A model generated the notes under the pieces. It was not told where the DNA came from and did no database searches. It was given only the letters and a program-made list of their open reading frames with translations. Below, one piece after another: positions 12,047 through 26,300 of a stretch of 64,000 bases of DNA. Source of the DNA: Muscardinus avellanarius (taxonomy: Eukaryota; Chordata; Mammalia; Rodentia; Gliridae); NCBI GenBank assembly GCA_963383645.1, contig OY726559.1, positions 126,009,721-126,073,720 of the forward strand, given 5' to 3'. Numbering within the stretch: the stretch's first letter is position 1; each line of letters starts with the position of its first letter. Position numbers and translations under genes: made by a program.

Positions 12047-12302
12047 CATTAATTAATTAATTAATTAATTTGTTTGTTTGTTTATTTATTTATTTATTTA
12101 TGGTACTGGGGGTGGAACCCAGAGGCTTTCTACCTCTGGGTTATACTCCCAGACCAATTTTTTATATTTTATTTGGAAACAGGGTCTCACTAAGTTGCTG
12201 AGAGCCTCACTAAGTAGCCAAGGCTGGCTTCAAACCTGTGCGATCCTCCTGTCTCAGCCTCCCCAGTGCAGGGATTACAAAAATGCGCCACCATTCCTGG
12301 CA
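12047..12302 (-). repeat. B1-dID SINE, long subfamily, antisense, with evolved tail
   Basis: SINE body at 12101-12302. Its tail has become (TTAA)n(TTTG)n(TTTA)n at 12047-12100. Confidence 0.85.
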
Positions 12303-12435
12303 AGCTAAATGTTTTAAAAAGAAGAATGCAGGAAAGGGAAAGAATAAATACGTGGAATAATCTTAATTAATAATTACTTATTAATTTTTAAAAATATTTT
12401 ATAACTAATGAAAAATCAAAATAAACCCTGATAAT

Positions 12436-12636
12436 TTTTCTTTTGGACCTGGGAATTGAACCTGGGGCATTCTACCTCCAAGATACTCCCCAGCTCTTTT
12501 AATTTTTATTTTGAAACAAGGTTTCAGTAAGTTGCTGAGGGCCTCACAAAGGGGCTGAGACTGGCCTGGAACCTGTGATCATCTTGTCTCAGCCTCCCAA
12601 GTACTATGATTCTAGGAATGAGCTCCCATGCCCAGC
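12436..12636 (-). repeat. B1-dID SINE, antisense
   Basis: 'tttggacctgggaattgaac' to 'agctcccatgcccagct'. Last SINE before the ICE2 3' UTR region. Confidence 0.78.
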
Positions 12637-13074
12637 TAAGATAAAAACTTTGAATTATTACTTATAAAACTTAAGACGATTTCTAGGTCTAATTTCTTAC
12701 ACTAACATAAAACATCCAAAAAATTCTCCAAACAAGGTCTTGAATTATAAAACTTGTATTTTACAAATGAAACATATTCTGATACTTTTAGTATAAATTA
12801 AAAAACAAGTTTACAAAAATTAAACAGGTCTGCCCCTTCTTAAACCCAAACTGGCTATAACACTGCTTGATTATATTGTTTTGCAAATTAGTCTGTGGTC
12901 CTGAAAAACTTAATCAGAATAGATGAGAGAAAAATAGCTTATGCTTTATACTGCATTAACAATTGTCAGCAAGCAATAAAATTATCTCCTGGTAAAGTGC
13001 TCATTTCTACTTTCAGCAGTACATTTCAATATTCAGTTGAAATTTGTACCAAGAAACAAAGTCATTCATTACCA

Positions 13075-13718
13075 CACCTGTTATACCACAAAAGTTTTTT
13101 ATTTTATTATTTCTTTAACAATTGATGGTTGCCTAACATGAAAATGTTAACTTACTGACTTTCCCGAAGCAGAAAATTATCTGTCTAAGCTTTTGATGTC
13201 TGCAATGGAATTTCAACAATTTTTCTTTAAAGACATTACCTTTTTAGTATAATCATCAACTTATAGTAGTATAAAAAACCATCAAAATGAGTAAAAAATA
13301 AGGTTTAAAAATGCTCATACTCATTTCTGACAGTGACAATATTTAATCTTTTGAGCCAATCTCAACAGACTGGCACTATAACTTAAATTATAAACATAAC
13401 ACATAATGATAAATGTAATTCCTAAGAAAGCAAATTATTTTTTGATATAAAGGTCTACTATAGAAACATTTTTCTTTCTTATTTCCCTGCCATGGTCATG
13501 TTAAACCATACCCTAGATTCTCTTCCAATTTCAAAAGTAAAGAGTATACTCCTCCATTTTAGTAAAAACATCCCTCCTCATAGCTGATACCTTTTTTCAA
13601 GGCACTGTAAAAGCTGCTGAAGGAAAAACGCTCCTCTTTTGAGCATGTTTCTTCCCAAACTTTTCAAAATTAAACAATAGCTGGTTTCTCTGAAATTTTA
13701 TTTTCCATGGTATAGCCC
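13075..13718 (-). other. ICE2: Probable ICE2 3' UTR
   Basis: AT-rich, SINE-free sequence directly after the ICE2 stop. The minus strand carries overlapping AATAAA signals at 13098-13108 (read as TTTATT on the plus strand), a plausible polyadenylation signal. Another at 13697-13702 is only 17 nt after the stop and seems too close. SINE-free sequence continues to 12640, so a longer UTR is possible. The end was not established. Confidence 0.45.
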
Positions 13719-13847
13719 TTAAGTTATTTTTCTCTTGTTTGGAGCTACTCCTTCATTTTCAGCCTGCTGAGCAGGCAAGCAGCTGCTTTTGGCTTCCACG
13801 GAAATTGGATTCTTGCGGCTGCGTGGAGGCAGTCTTGTTCCACCAAC
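13719..13847 (-). CDS. ICE2: ICE2 terminal coding exon ([10 protein letters not shown] ... PNKRKIT, stop)
   Basis: Acceptor ...tgtcttag, then 42 codons and a TAA stop at 13719-13721. It encodes a basic, Ser-rich tail ending NKRKIT, matching the human C-terminus SKRKIT. The same exon continues into the 3' UTR at lower coordinates. Confidence 0.94.
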   Translation of the reverse strand, partial: VGGTRLPPRSRKNPISVEAKSSCLPAQQAENEGVAPNKRKIT

Positions 13848-15722
13848 CTAAGACAGGAGGCAGGGAGCAGAAGAGCTTAATACATTTACAACACATCGAC
13901 ATACAGTCACTCTGTTATTTACAATACACGCTTAAAACTCAGGAGTGATTTTTGTAAATTTTTAATCCCAAGTCACCTGGCTATTCTAAATAAGTTTAAT
14001 TCAACATAGTTTTAAAGTGCTAAACTTTCAAATAACAATCAGGGAAGAAGATTGACCATAGTAGAGGAGTAGGAAAGCCACTCTATGTTAAATTTGGAAG
14101 AGACTGAAACATTAAATTAGAAAATTAGAGGCCAGGCGTGATGTCGCACTCTTGTAATCCCAGTGCTTGGGAGGCTGGGACAGGAGGATCACACAGGTTC
14201 GAAGCCAGCCTCAGCTACTTAGCGAGGCTCTCAGCAACTTAGTGAGACCCTGTTTCCAGATAAAGTATAAAATAGGTCTGGGAGTGTAGCCCGGAGGTAG
14301 AAAGCCTCTGGGTTCTATCCCTAGTACCACAAAAAAAGGAAAATGATAGGCCTTTTGAGTAATATGCTTGCAATAACTACTATGGTCAAGAAAAAAATGA
14401 GAAATATGAAAGCAAGAAAAAGGAAATACATCTGGTCAGAGGTGATGAAGAAAGAGAAGAAATTATATGAATAAGAAAGGAAAGATAGTAAAACAAGAAA
14501 GAGAAGAAAATGGAGAAAGAGACAAATATAAGGAAAAAAGGAAGAAAAAAGAAAGAAGAACCGAAGTAGGAAAAATTGAGGGTCTAAGAGTGAAGAGCAA
14601 GAAATAAATAAGCAGCTGGGTGTGGTGGCGCACACTTGTAATCCCAGCATTTGGGAGACTGAGACCCGAGGATTGTGGTTCGCGGACAGCCCCAGCTACT
14701 TAGTGAGGCCCTCTGCAACTCAGTGAGACCCGGTTTCAAAATCAAGAATAAAAAATAGGGCAGGGTGCGTAGCTCAGAGGTCGAATGCCCCTGGGTCCCA
14801 TCCCCAGACCCGCAAAAAAAAAAAAAAAAAAAAAGTAAATAAGCTGGAAGAGGAGTTCAGGCCGGGCGGAGCAAGCAAGGGCGCTGGGGACCTGCAGTCC
14901 CAGTGGGTCCTGCCTTCTCTCTGACTCACTCTGGCTCACACCGTGAGCAGGCCAAGAAGGTATATTCTTGGGATAGAATCCCTTGCTAATTGTGATCCTG
15001 CTAGAGGATGAGATCCATTGTCAGGGTAGGGCATTCTTTTTAAAGGGAATGGAGAAGGCCAGGCCTCACAGGGAAAGAGGAAAGCGTACAGCCTGGAGTC
15101 ATTTCCACAGAACCTGCCCATCTGCCGGTTTCCCTAGCCCCTGCACCCTTGCTCCTTCCCATCCTGTTCAGTGAACCCCACACCTGGAGCCATGAGGGGG
15201 CTTTGTAATTCCAAGCTACGCTCTCATCTTCTCAGTCAGCTCTGCTGTAAGGGGTCACTGGCTCATAGTTCATAGTTTAAAACGACAGGATTAGAAAGGA
15301 TGATCTGGAAGCCAGGCATGGTGGCACACTCTTGTAATCCCAGCATTTGGGAGGCTGAGACAGGAGGATTGCAGGTTTGCAGACAGTCCTAGCTACTTAC
15401 TTAGGTGAGGCCGTTTGCAACTCAGTGAGATGTTTCAAAATAAAGAATAAAAAAATAGGGTTGGGGGTACAATGCCTCTGGATTCCATTCCCAGTACCCC
15501 CCCCCCCAAAAAAAAAAACAAAGACAAGCTGGAATAGAGATTTGAGATCAGACTGTCTGGATTTGAGGAATATCTATGCCATTCTGATGAGAAAAGTGCT
15601 GTTTTTAGATAACTATATTACTCTCCATTCAACCAGTATTCTTACAAAGGTATGCTTATCATACTAATTGCATGTACTACATCTTTGAGGAAAGCAAGCG
15701 TTTTTAAGATGTCTACTACAAG

Positions 15723-15773
<51 letters not shown>

Positions 15774-16835
15774 TATAGAAGTTGTGTAGGAAAAATAAAA
15801 GACAGGAAGGTGGTATAATCCATACTATATGAAGGGCTAGACTGTAGGAAGGTGAGCTTTCCAAAAACTTTCCACTGGCTTTCAAAAATATATCCAACTA
15901 TCCACTGGTTTTCTAATTATCTACTGTACTTAATACTACTGGGCTGTATAACCTGGTTCTGGAGAATCTCACTAAGCAGTTGTCCCTAGACTAAATGCAT
16001 TAAATATCTTCAAAATGATTAATCAAAAGTGCTCAATGATATTAATTGGATTGTTAAAAATATACTTATTCTTGTTAAAAGTTGTTAAAATATATTTATT
16101 CTGCTGGGCGTGGTGGTGCACGCTTGTAATCCCTGCGCGTTGGGAGGCTGAGACAGGAGGATCGTGCAGGTTCGAAGCCAGCCATGTTGGCCTAAGAGAC
16201 CCTGTTTCCAAAAATAAAAAAAGTATAAAATAGGTCTGGAGTGTAGCCCAGAGGTAGAAGGGCTTCCAGGAACCCCAAAACCACCAAAAAAAGAAATTAA
16301 AAAAAGAAAAAATATATATATATATTTATTTATTCTGTTAAAAGTATATTTATGTGGCCAAACCCTGAACATAATACAATTTCTCATCTTCTAAATAAAT
16401 TACTCATATATCAGAGCAGCACCATAAAGTACTCAACATTTGTGTGTGTGTATGTGTGTGGTGTGTGTGTGCGTGCGCGCGGGGGGGGGTGGGGGGGACT
16501 GAACTCAGGGATCTTCTCCTTCCGAGCTATACCTCTGGCCCCTATTTTTATTTGAAACAAGGTCTCACTAGGGTGATGACAGTCTCTTGCTGAGGCTGTC
16601 CTCAAACCTACCACCCTCCTGTCTCAGCCTCCCAACTTAAAATTATTTTAGTGTTGCTGGGCGTGGTGGCACAAGCTTGTAATCCCCGCGCTTGGGAGGT
16701 GGAGACAGGAGGATCACGCTGGTTCGGAGCCAGCCTCACTGGCTTAAGAGACCCTGTTTCCAAATAAAAAATATATAAAATAGGTCTGGGAGTGTAGCCT
16801 GGATGTAGAAGGGCTTCCAAGAACCCCAGTACCAC

Positions 16836-16869
<34 letters not shown>

Positions 16870-17342
16870 ATTTTAGTGTCAATCTATATCAATGAGGAAA
16901 GCTTCAGGATATTATACATTTCTTATAAGAAAACACCCTGCACAAACATGTTTTTCCTTCTATGTAAAGGTGTTCAGCGTCAAGGTATTAAGCCATTCAT
17001 TTTCACTAAAAAGGAGCAAGACACCCTTGCACAGAGAATTATATGTTATAGTTGAGAAACTATAATCAGTGTTTCCAAATTAAAAGAAAAACATTCCTCT
17101 AGAAAGGGAAAAAATGTCAAAATAGTTCTTCTATTATTATTTTTAAGTTATTCAAAACAATTTTTTAGCCGGGCATGGTGGCGCAGGCTCGTAATCCCCG
17201 AACTTGGGAGGCGGAGACAAGAGGATCATGCAGGTTCAAAGCCAGCCGCACTGGCTTTGAGACCCCGTTTCCAAATAAAATATAAAATAGGTTTGGGAGT
17301 GTAGCCCGGAGGTAGAAGGGTTTCCAGGAATCCCAGTACCAC

Positions 17343-17377
<35 letters not shown>

Positions 17378-20285
17378 TAAAAGGTTATAAAAATCACTAA
17401 TGATGTTGGATGTAAACTAGAAAGTTAACAAAACTATAGATAACATAACTTAAAATGTTAACAATTAGCTTTCTTTATATTTTGCTTCTCTCAACTAGTC
17501 AACCACATTTATATATTTGTGGCCAAAGTTAACTAAGAATGTTCAAGGAGCTCAGTGTAGAATATTTGCTTAGCATGTATAAGGCACCAATAAATAAAAC
17601 ACAAACATATACATGCATACATACATAAAAAAGACTCTCTAAACAATCTTTTCATGGTAAATTATAAAAAAACAAGTCCCCAGTAGTTGCAGTCCAGCTA
17701 TTTCTCAAGGAAACCTGAGGATATTTACAGATGAATTCAGAGTAATATGGAAAGGAAAAAACAAGCATTCAAAGCGTACATGGGTGACAGATGCTCTGGG
17801 CTAACCATGCTGAGAAGGTTATTGAACCCAGACAGTAATTTTGATTAAAAGGTTTTGGCCCCAGGGAAGGAAAATATACTAGGTTTTTGTTTCCTGAACA
17901 TTCATTTGTTGACAATTTTTCCTACAACTAAATTCAAATTGGAACTTCTTACATGATATAGAGAATGACTGACATGGTAGAAAATATATTTAGCCATGGC
18001 TTTACAAGTTTTAGATAAAAAAGTGTATTTAACTGGCATTTCTGGGAAGGATTTTATAAAAAGAGTAACTTTAATTATAACTTGATAAATAATTTAGTTA
18101 AAAAATACTTAGTAAAACACAATTTAACCTTATTAATACTTTAACAGGATACTATATTCACTAATTACCAATACTTGCCTTTTAACTTTTCCATATCCCA
18201 CTAATCAATTTTCAATTATATAAAAACTTTATTTATGTATTCTGCAAATTACCTCAAATACTGAATGAAATGGAAGTGTATACATGAACAAAAGTTACAA
18301 AGATACAACTTTGCTTTTAACAGGAACATAGGGATGCCTTCCTTACTCATGGGCCCAGGGAATAAGCTAACAGAATTTTATGTAGTTTACTTATAAACCT
18401 TACAAAAATAGGAAATTCCATCAACAAAAAGACTGAACTAGATAGAACATACAACTTTATTTACCCTTCCTATAGATACCGGTTTTAGGACGGTGCTGGG
18501 ATTAATGTGGTAAATGTGGACATCAGGCTGAAATACAATGAGAGAAACAGTATTAATCAACAACTTGGTGGAACATTTCATTTCAAACAGGCCTTACCTT
18601 CTGTGGTATTGCAGGACCCAGTGATTTCGGTGGAAAAGTACAAGGTATCCGTCCGTGATGGACATGATATGGCAACAGGAGGCTGGGATCTAACGGGACC
18701 CAAGGAACTGAGAGACTGGAAGGTACACCAGGAAGGTCGCAGTGCGTTTTGTGTAAGTTGTATGCTGTCCTAGTAACTTTTCCATCAGAGGTTTTGTAGA
18801 TCAGGAGTGAAGAATCTTCTGCTGCATGAGACAGTAAGTAGGAACCTTCCTGCAAGCTAAATATACACATTGAAAGTTCACTAGCTCACTGCGTCAATTC
18901 AACAGCACTTTCTTAATCATGATTAATAAAACTGAAAACAATTACAAAAATAGTACTACCTCCAAAAATGCTTTTATGACCAATTTAAGTAAAGACAAGA
19001 TTTAAAAAATCTTTCAAACTATTTTCATGCCCTTTGGGCAACTGATTTTGACTTTCGTTTCAAAGTTCAGAATATATAGACATTTTCTTTTTACTTTTAT
19101 CAGTCAATTTATAAATTTCCAATCACTTAAAGGAAAAACAAAGTCTGCCTAATTCTTTAAGGAGAATAGATATTTTCACCAAAAAACATTGCTGCAACAT
19201 TTTCATTCACTCAACATCGCACCTACATTGTGGCTAATAAAAGATAGGTAAACAGATACAAAAATGAATGTGACATGTTCACTACATCCAGTACTTTAAA
19301 ATAAAGTGGCAAAGGCGAGTGTGGTGGCACACTTCTGTAATCCCAGTATTTGGGAGGCTGAGTCAGGAGAACTGCAGGTTTGAGAACAGCCTCAGCAACC
19401 TAGAGAGACCCTGATTTAACAAAAAAAGAAAAAGGGCTGGGGGTGCAGCTCAGCAGTAGAATGCCCTTGGGTTTAATCCCTAGTACCAATCACTAAAGTG
19501 GCAGAAAGAGTCAACAGAACAAGATATAGCATGAGGTAATTTTTATTCTGAGGATGATAACAGTAATGATGGCAGCTAATAAGTACTGAATATTTATCAT
19601 GAGCTAACTAATGTTTTACTATTTCACATCTTCTCATTAAATCCTCCACAACAAACCTTCAAGGCATAATATTAATTATTAACTCAATATTGGAGATAAA
19701 TCAACACCTTAGAGATGAGAAGCAATTTGCTCAAAGTTCTGAGTGTACTAGGGCTTGGATGTAAGCTGAGGAGTCAAATGCAAAGGCCCTACCCTTAGTC
19801 AGATCCTCTATGTCACAATATTCAGTTACATCAAACATCCAATCCACATTTTTCTTTCCTTCTTAGAAAGTGTTAAAGGATTCTATATATCACCATGAAG
19901 AGCTAAAGAAATACAATTAATATACCATGCCTTCTTTGGATTACACACTCCTCTGGATTAAAGGGGCAAAGGAGAACTATTTTTCCTCACATTAAAAACA
20001 AAGATTAATCACACATTAGTTATATAGGTTTGCCTACAAAGCTATATGTTATATTTTCATTATCTTTTTAAACCAAAAAGTAATGGATGTTGACAAAGTC
20101 AGTCCTGTTAATTATTCTCCTTTGAGGTATTTTTTCTCCCAATCACTTTTATATAAGGAAATGAATAATAACTAATTTGGTAATAGGAATAAATAACATT
20201 CCAAAGATTGAGCTTTTTATCAATGGAAATCATATATCTTAACTACCTTCACTAAATGTGAAGAAAGTTATGTTTTACAGAAGAA

Positions 20286-20339
<54 letters not shown>

Positions 20340-23300
20340 GGGTCTGGGGATGGAACCCAGGGGCATTTGACCTCTGAGCTACACCCCTTGCCCTATTTTT
20401 TATTTTGAAACTGGGTCTGAGTTGCAGAGGGCCTCACTAAGTAGCTGAGGCTGTCCGCGAACCGCTATCCTCGTGTCTCAGCTGCCCGAATGCTGGGATT
20501 ACAAGTGTGCGCCACCATGCCCAGCTTATTTAATTTTGAAAAAGGGTCTCACTGAGTTGCAGAGGGCCTCACTAAGTAGCTCAGGCTGTCTGCGAACCAT
20601 GATCCTTCAGTCTCAGTCTCCCGAATGCTGGGATTATAAGCGTGCTCCACCATGCTTGGGTATGATTATATTTTTTGAGATGGGGTCTCACTATGCCACC
20701 CAGGCTAGTTTTCTGTTGTCATCGTTGTTTGTTTTTTGGTACTGGAATTTGAACCCAGAGACATTCTATCTCTGAGCTACCCTCCAAGCCTTATTTTATT
20801 TTGAAATTGGGTCTCACTAAGTGCAAACAGTGCTAGGCTGCTGAAGCTGATCTCAAACCTTTGATCCTCCTGTCTCAGCTTTCCAAGTACTGGGATTATA
20901 GGCATGCACCACCACGCCTGGCTTCAAGCTAGTTTTAAACTTTTAGGCTCTAGTGATTGTCCTAACTCAACCTCTCAAGTAGCTAGTACTAGAGTCATGT
21001 GCCACTCTGCCTGGTTCCAGAGGAATGTATTTAATTTACAGAGAAAAGACTCCAAGGATAAGTATTTTAGATAAAGATAAGATTTGCATTTTTCATACAA
21101 ATGCAATGAATATGAATAGATACAAACTCTGGTAGACAGGATACTGGTCTAAAAATGTTTATGAGCCAACCTTGGAACCTGCAAATGTTAGGTTACATGG
21201 TGAAGGGGAATTATGGTAGCAGATGGAATTAAGTTTGCTATTTATTTATTTTATTTTATTTTATTTTATTGCAGTACTAGAAATAGAACCCTGAAACTTT
21301 CTACCTCTGAGCTACATCTCCAGCCCCATATTTTATTCTTTATTTTGAAACAGGATCTCGCTGAGTTGCAATGGACCTCACTAAGTAGCTGAGGTTGGCT
21401 GCAAACCACGATCCTCCTGTTTCAGCCTCCCAAATGCTGGGATTATAAGTGTATGTCATCACACATGGCTGTTATTCATTTTAAAATGGTCAGATTTTCC
21501 TGGATTAAGTCTTAAAATGTGTGAGAGGGAGGCAGAAGAGACTTATAGGGAGATGTAGCTGTAATAGAGGTCTAGTGATTTGATTTGTAAATTCAACTTG
21601 CATGTGTAACTGTGAAGATAGGGAAGGGACCTGTAAGCAAAGGAACACAAGTGGCTGGCCTCTAGAAGACACAAAAAGCAAGGAAGCAGATCCTGCCTGG
21701 AGCCCAGGAAGGATGCAGCCCTGCCAATACCCTCATTTTAATCCAGTGAGACCTGCTAGATGTCAAGGTCCACAGAGCTGAAAAATGACAAATCTGTGGC
21801 ATTTTACAATACTAACTGTGTGACAATTCGTTAGAGCTATGGTAGAAAGCTCATAAACAGGCTGGGGATAAAGCACAGTGATAGCAATTGCCTAGCACCA
21901 ATGAGGCTCTGGGTTCAAGTACCACGAGGGAAAGGAGGGAGGAAAGGAGGGAGAGAGAAAAACTAATATACAAATGAAGATATTGATTATATATATATCG
22001 TCACAAAATCTCAAAACTAAAGAATATTTAGGAAATTATTGTATTGACATCATTATTTTACAAATGAGAAAGTTGGCATCTAGTTGTATAAGTGGATAGT
22101 TAGAACTTGAACTTGGAAATTTTGATTTGGAGTTCAGACTTCTGAATTGTTTTCTAGTTTATCATTAGGTAAGGGCATAACAGAAGGAATGTAAATCTAT
22201 ACAGTGTGAAAGTTGATGATGTGGAGAACTCATAGTCTAAAATTTGGCACAGACCTACTAACTTTTGGTTAGGAGGTCTATGCTGCTTCTTTATCCTTAA
22301 TGAAACAGTGTAACTGTTGTAGCTGAATACCAGCCATTCACAATGAAGCTCACATTCTGATGTGAGAACCTATGAATACATTACCTTTAGTGGCTTTGCA
22401 AATATGGCTAGGCTATGGATTCTGAGATGAGGAGATTATCATGGATTATCTGGGCAGATTAGCGATTCTGAGATGAAGAGATTATCATGGATTATCTGGG
22501 TAGGCCCAAAGTAATCACAAGAGTCCTTACAGGAAGTAGCCAGAGGAAAAAAACTATTATACTAAAGAAAAAAGATGTATGACCTGGATACAGACATTCC
22601 AGCTGCAAGTCAAGGAGCAGAGCTGGGTACTAGAAACTGAATAATCCTTCCCATAGAGCCTCCTGAAGGGACTGGCCCTGCCGATACCTTGCCTTTAGCA
22701 TAGTGAAACTGATTTGGATTTCTAACATCTAGAATTATGAGGAGACAATAAATTTGTATTACTTTAAGTCACTAAACTACTTGGAATTTGTTATACAGGC
22801 AACAGGAAACTAATACAATAGCTTTATAGAAAAATATATATGTAAACCCAGAGCCAGAACCAACACGCTATCTTTTTACTTATATTTCTACAATTACAAC
22901 TTTTACAAAGTAATTCTTGTATTTTAGCTTTTTCTATCTAGCCCCAACAATGTATTTTCAAAATTTCTAAAAATATTCATCTAAAAATATCAGACATATC
23001 AATGCAAAATGTACAAAAAATACTTACCTACTTAATTTCTTTAGAATGTGCTGGAGGATGTTAAATAAACTTGAAATTCTATCAAACAGAAAAAAAAAAT
23101 CATGTACAGTTAAATAAAAAAACTTAACTCAGCAATAATAGCTCCTCAGGAAAAGAAGAACCCTCAATAACAGAACAGCAGATGAGATAATATTAAACAC
23201 AGAATACTAAACTTCATAATTGGATGAAATAATGACATATACATAATTTTTGCCATTTATTTGTTTCCTTTAACAATCATAAAGTATTTGGCTATTTGTT

Positions 23301-26300
23301 AGAGCAGCTGTAAAGAGATCACTATTGTATATTAAAATTATATGCTTTAAAATATAGAAGAGCCTGCCTTTCAGAGGTGGTGGTAAATTAATTCCCCCCA
23401 AAACTGATGGGCACTTATTTAAAGGCCTGATAATAGAGACAACACTGATTGTGGACAGGATAGCTAAAGGAAGATGGAATTAATTATTCTAAAGATTTTT
23501 TTTTTTTTTTTTTTGCAGGTCTGGGAATGTAACCCAGGGGCATTTGACCTCCCAGCTATACCCTCTGTCCTATTTTTTATTCTTTATTTTTAAACAGGGT
23601 CTCAATGAGTTGCAGAGGACCTCACTAAGTAGCTGCTGAGCTGTCCTCAAACAGCGATCCTCCTATCTCAGCCTCCTGAATGCTGAGATTGCAAGCCTGC
23701 ACCATCGCATCCGGCTTTATTTCTCTTCTTAAATAATGATTTTCATTGAGGGAAGAGAGGCAGAGGATGAATAGGGTATGAAAAGATTTACTATACACAT
23801 GAGTGCATAGAAACAAATAAAAAAGAAAGTGTACAGAGCCAGGCATGGTGGTGCACGCTTGTAATCCCCGTTCTTGGGAGGCTGAGAGAGGAGGATCGCG
23901 CAGGTTTGAAGCCAGCCTCAGCTACTTAGTGAGGCTCTCAGCAACTTAGTGAGATCCTGTTTCCAAATAAAGTATAAAATAGGTCTGGGAATGTAGCCAG
24001 CGGGTAGGAAAGTCCCTGGGTTCCATCCCTAGTACCCCCCCCCCCACACACAAAGTGTATAGCAAAGTGTCTAGGTTTTCCATACACATAAGAAAGGTTT
24101 TCTATATACATAAGTACAATAAATTCACTTCCCAAGAAAAGCAATTCTAATAAATAGAAGTACAAGTAGGACAAGCAAACTTTTACAAGTTGGGATGTCT
24201 AAGTGAGCATGTATCCTGAGAGCTAGAAGGGCCTGACTCTCCCTTCCCAGTAGTTTGCTCCCTCTGCACTTAAGACGTCCACCCTCTGGCCCAGCCTCCT
24301 TTGTCTAGGTGGGAAGACCGGTGCTACTGGCACTGTATGTAATTGAGATGAAAATGACTAAAATGGATAGATCACGCGGGCCAGGTGACGCGGCAATAAT
24401 CAAAAGTCCTGAAAATTAATTTAAATATAGTCAATATTTAAAGATAAAGCAATCATTTTAAATAGTTTTTGCAATTCTACTAGAAAGTAAATTTTCTTAC
24501 TTTAGTGCTGAAATTTTCTCTTTTAATTCTTCTGAGGTAATTTCTTCTAGCAGGAAAAGCTTTGAAGTAAATGCATCAATATGCCCTAAAATAAAATATC
24601 AAACTTAAAAAGAAGAGCAATTTTCATATTTAAAAAACAAAAAAGCCCAACAAGTTATGCAGTCTCCTTAGAGTTTTTTTATAAAAATTTAATGACTATA
24701 TAGAATTTTACATTTAAAAGAAGAAATGTATATTTCATTAAGTCTATGAAGAAAAGCTATATTTTAAAATGACATAAAATTCAAACTTTCACAAAAATGT
24801 ATTCATTCTAAAATATTTGCTGAATATAAAAAAGTTCACACTTGTTCAGACATATAAAATATTATCCAAGCCTAAAATTTAAGAATAACAAATGTTTAAA
24901 TATTGGTATTTCCAGTTCTTTTAAAGTTGCTTTTTATGGCTTTAAAAAAAAAACACTATGCATCCATTATCAAAGTAAGTACTTACAAATTAAATTTATA
25001 GACTGGGCATACTCAATATATCTTAAGATAAAAATAAGATTATTAAAATATGCTTATTTTAAAGCACACCATTAAATTTCCCATAGTTAAAGCAGATTTA
25101 AGCAGTCTGATGAAATCTTTTTATTTGATGCACTGTAATTATACACATAGTGAAGTTCAGAGTGATAAATACATACATGCACACAGCTTTCTGTCTTTTT
25201 TTTTTTTTTTTTTTTCAGTACTGGGAATTGAACCCAGGGCCTTAGAGATGCTAAGCAAGTGCTCTACCACTGTGCTATATTTCCAGCCCTTTTTATTTTG
25301 AAATGAAGTCTGGCTAAATTGCCTAAGCAAGCCTCAAAATTATGATCCTCTTGCTTCAGCTTTCTGAGTGGCTGGGATTACAAGCCTGCACCACCACACT
25401 CAAAAAGTCATACTTTTTTGCAAACATGATGAAAATCTAGAACTTCAAAAAACAAAACAGAATGTTCTCAAAATCATTCTTCTATTTTAAAAAGTAATGT
25501 GTATATATTTCTTTTGGGGGGGATACTGGGGATTGACACCATGGGCATTTTATCTCCAAGCTTATAATCCCAGCCCTTTTTTATTTTTATGTTTTTTTCT
25601 TTTTGAAACAGGGTCTTGTTATGTTGCTGAGATTGTCCTCAAACCTGCAATCCTAATACTCATCCTAATACTGGGATTACAAGCACACACCACCAAGCCT
25701 AGCTGTAATGTGTACATTATAAAACAAAACAGGTTGAGACACAAAACAGAGGCATTGTAGTATACCGAAAAAGAGCAATGCAAAAGTAATCCTGAGTCAA
25801 ATGTTATACAGAAAAGTCAGAATAAAAGTCATGCTATTATACTATGGTAAAAAAAAAAAAAAAATCACTTAGCACCAAAGGAACATTCACCAGGGCTGAG
25901 GAGCACAGTTCTGGGTTTACTTTTTTTGTGTGTGTGTGGTACTCGAGGGTAGAACCCAAGGGCTTTCTACCTCCGGGCTATGCTATACCCTCAGCCCTAT
26001 TTTATAATTTATTTGGAAAGAGGGTCTCACTAAGTTGCTGAGAGCCTCACTGAGTAGCTGAGGCTGGCTTGGAAACTGTGTGATCATCCTCTCTCAGCCT
26101 CCCAAGTACTAGGATTACAAGTGTGCGCCACCCCGCCTGGCTGGATTTACTTTTTTAACTCTAAAAGTTGGTTGTCAAAACAAATTACCAGGCAAGGTAT
26201 TACCAATCATTGAGACCAAAAAAAAAAAAAAAATGCATACATCTCATTTTTAAATCCAGGCCACTTTATTTTCAGTTATTTTATTCTCAGAGAATTTAAT

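Noticed and set aside
1..12640. Exons of a neighbouring gene downstream of ICE2
   Set aside because: In human, ANXA2 lies on this side, so I looked for annexin-like coding stretches; none was recognised in this interval.
15664..15897. 77-codon minus-strand frame with a Thr-His repeat
   Set aside because: The repeat is only the translated (TG)n microsatellite.
22419..22500. Direct repeat as a possible regulatory array
   Set aside because: Only two copies of about 40 bp within an LTR remnant; best explained as a local duplication.
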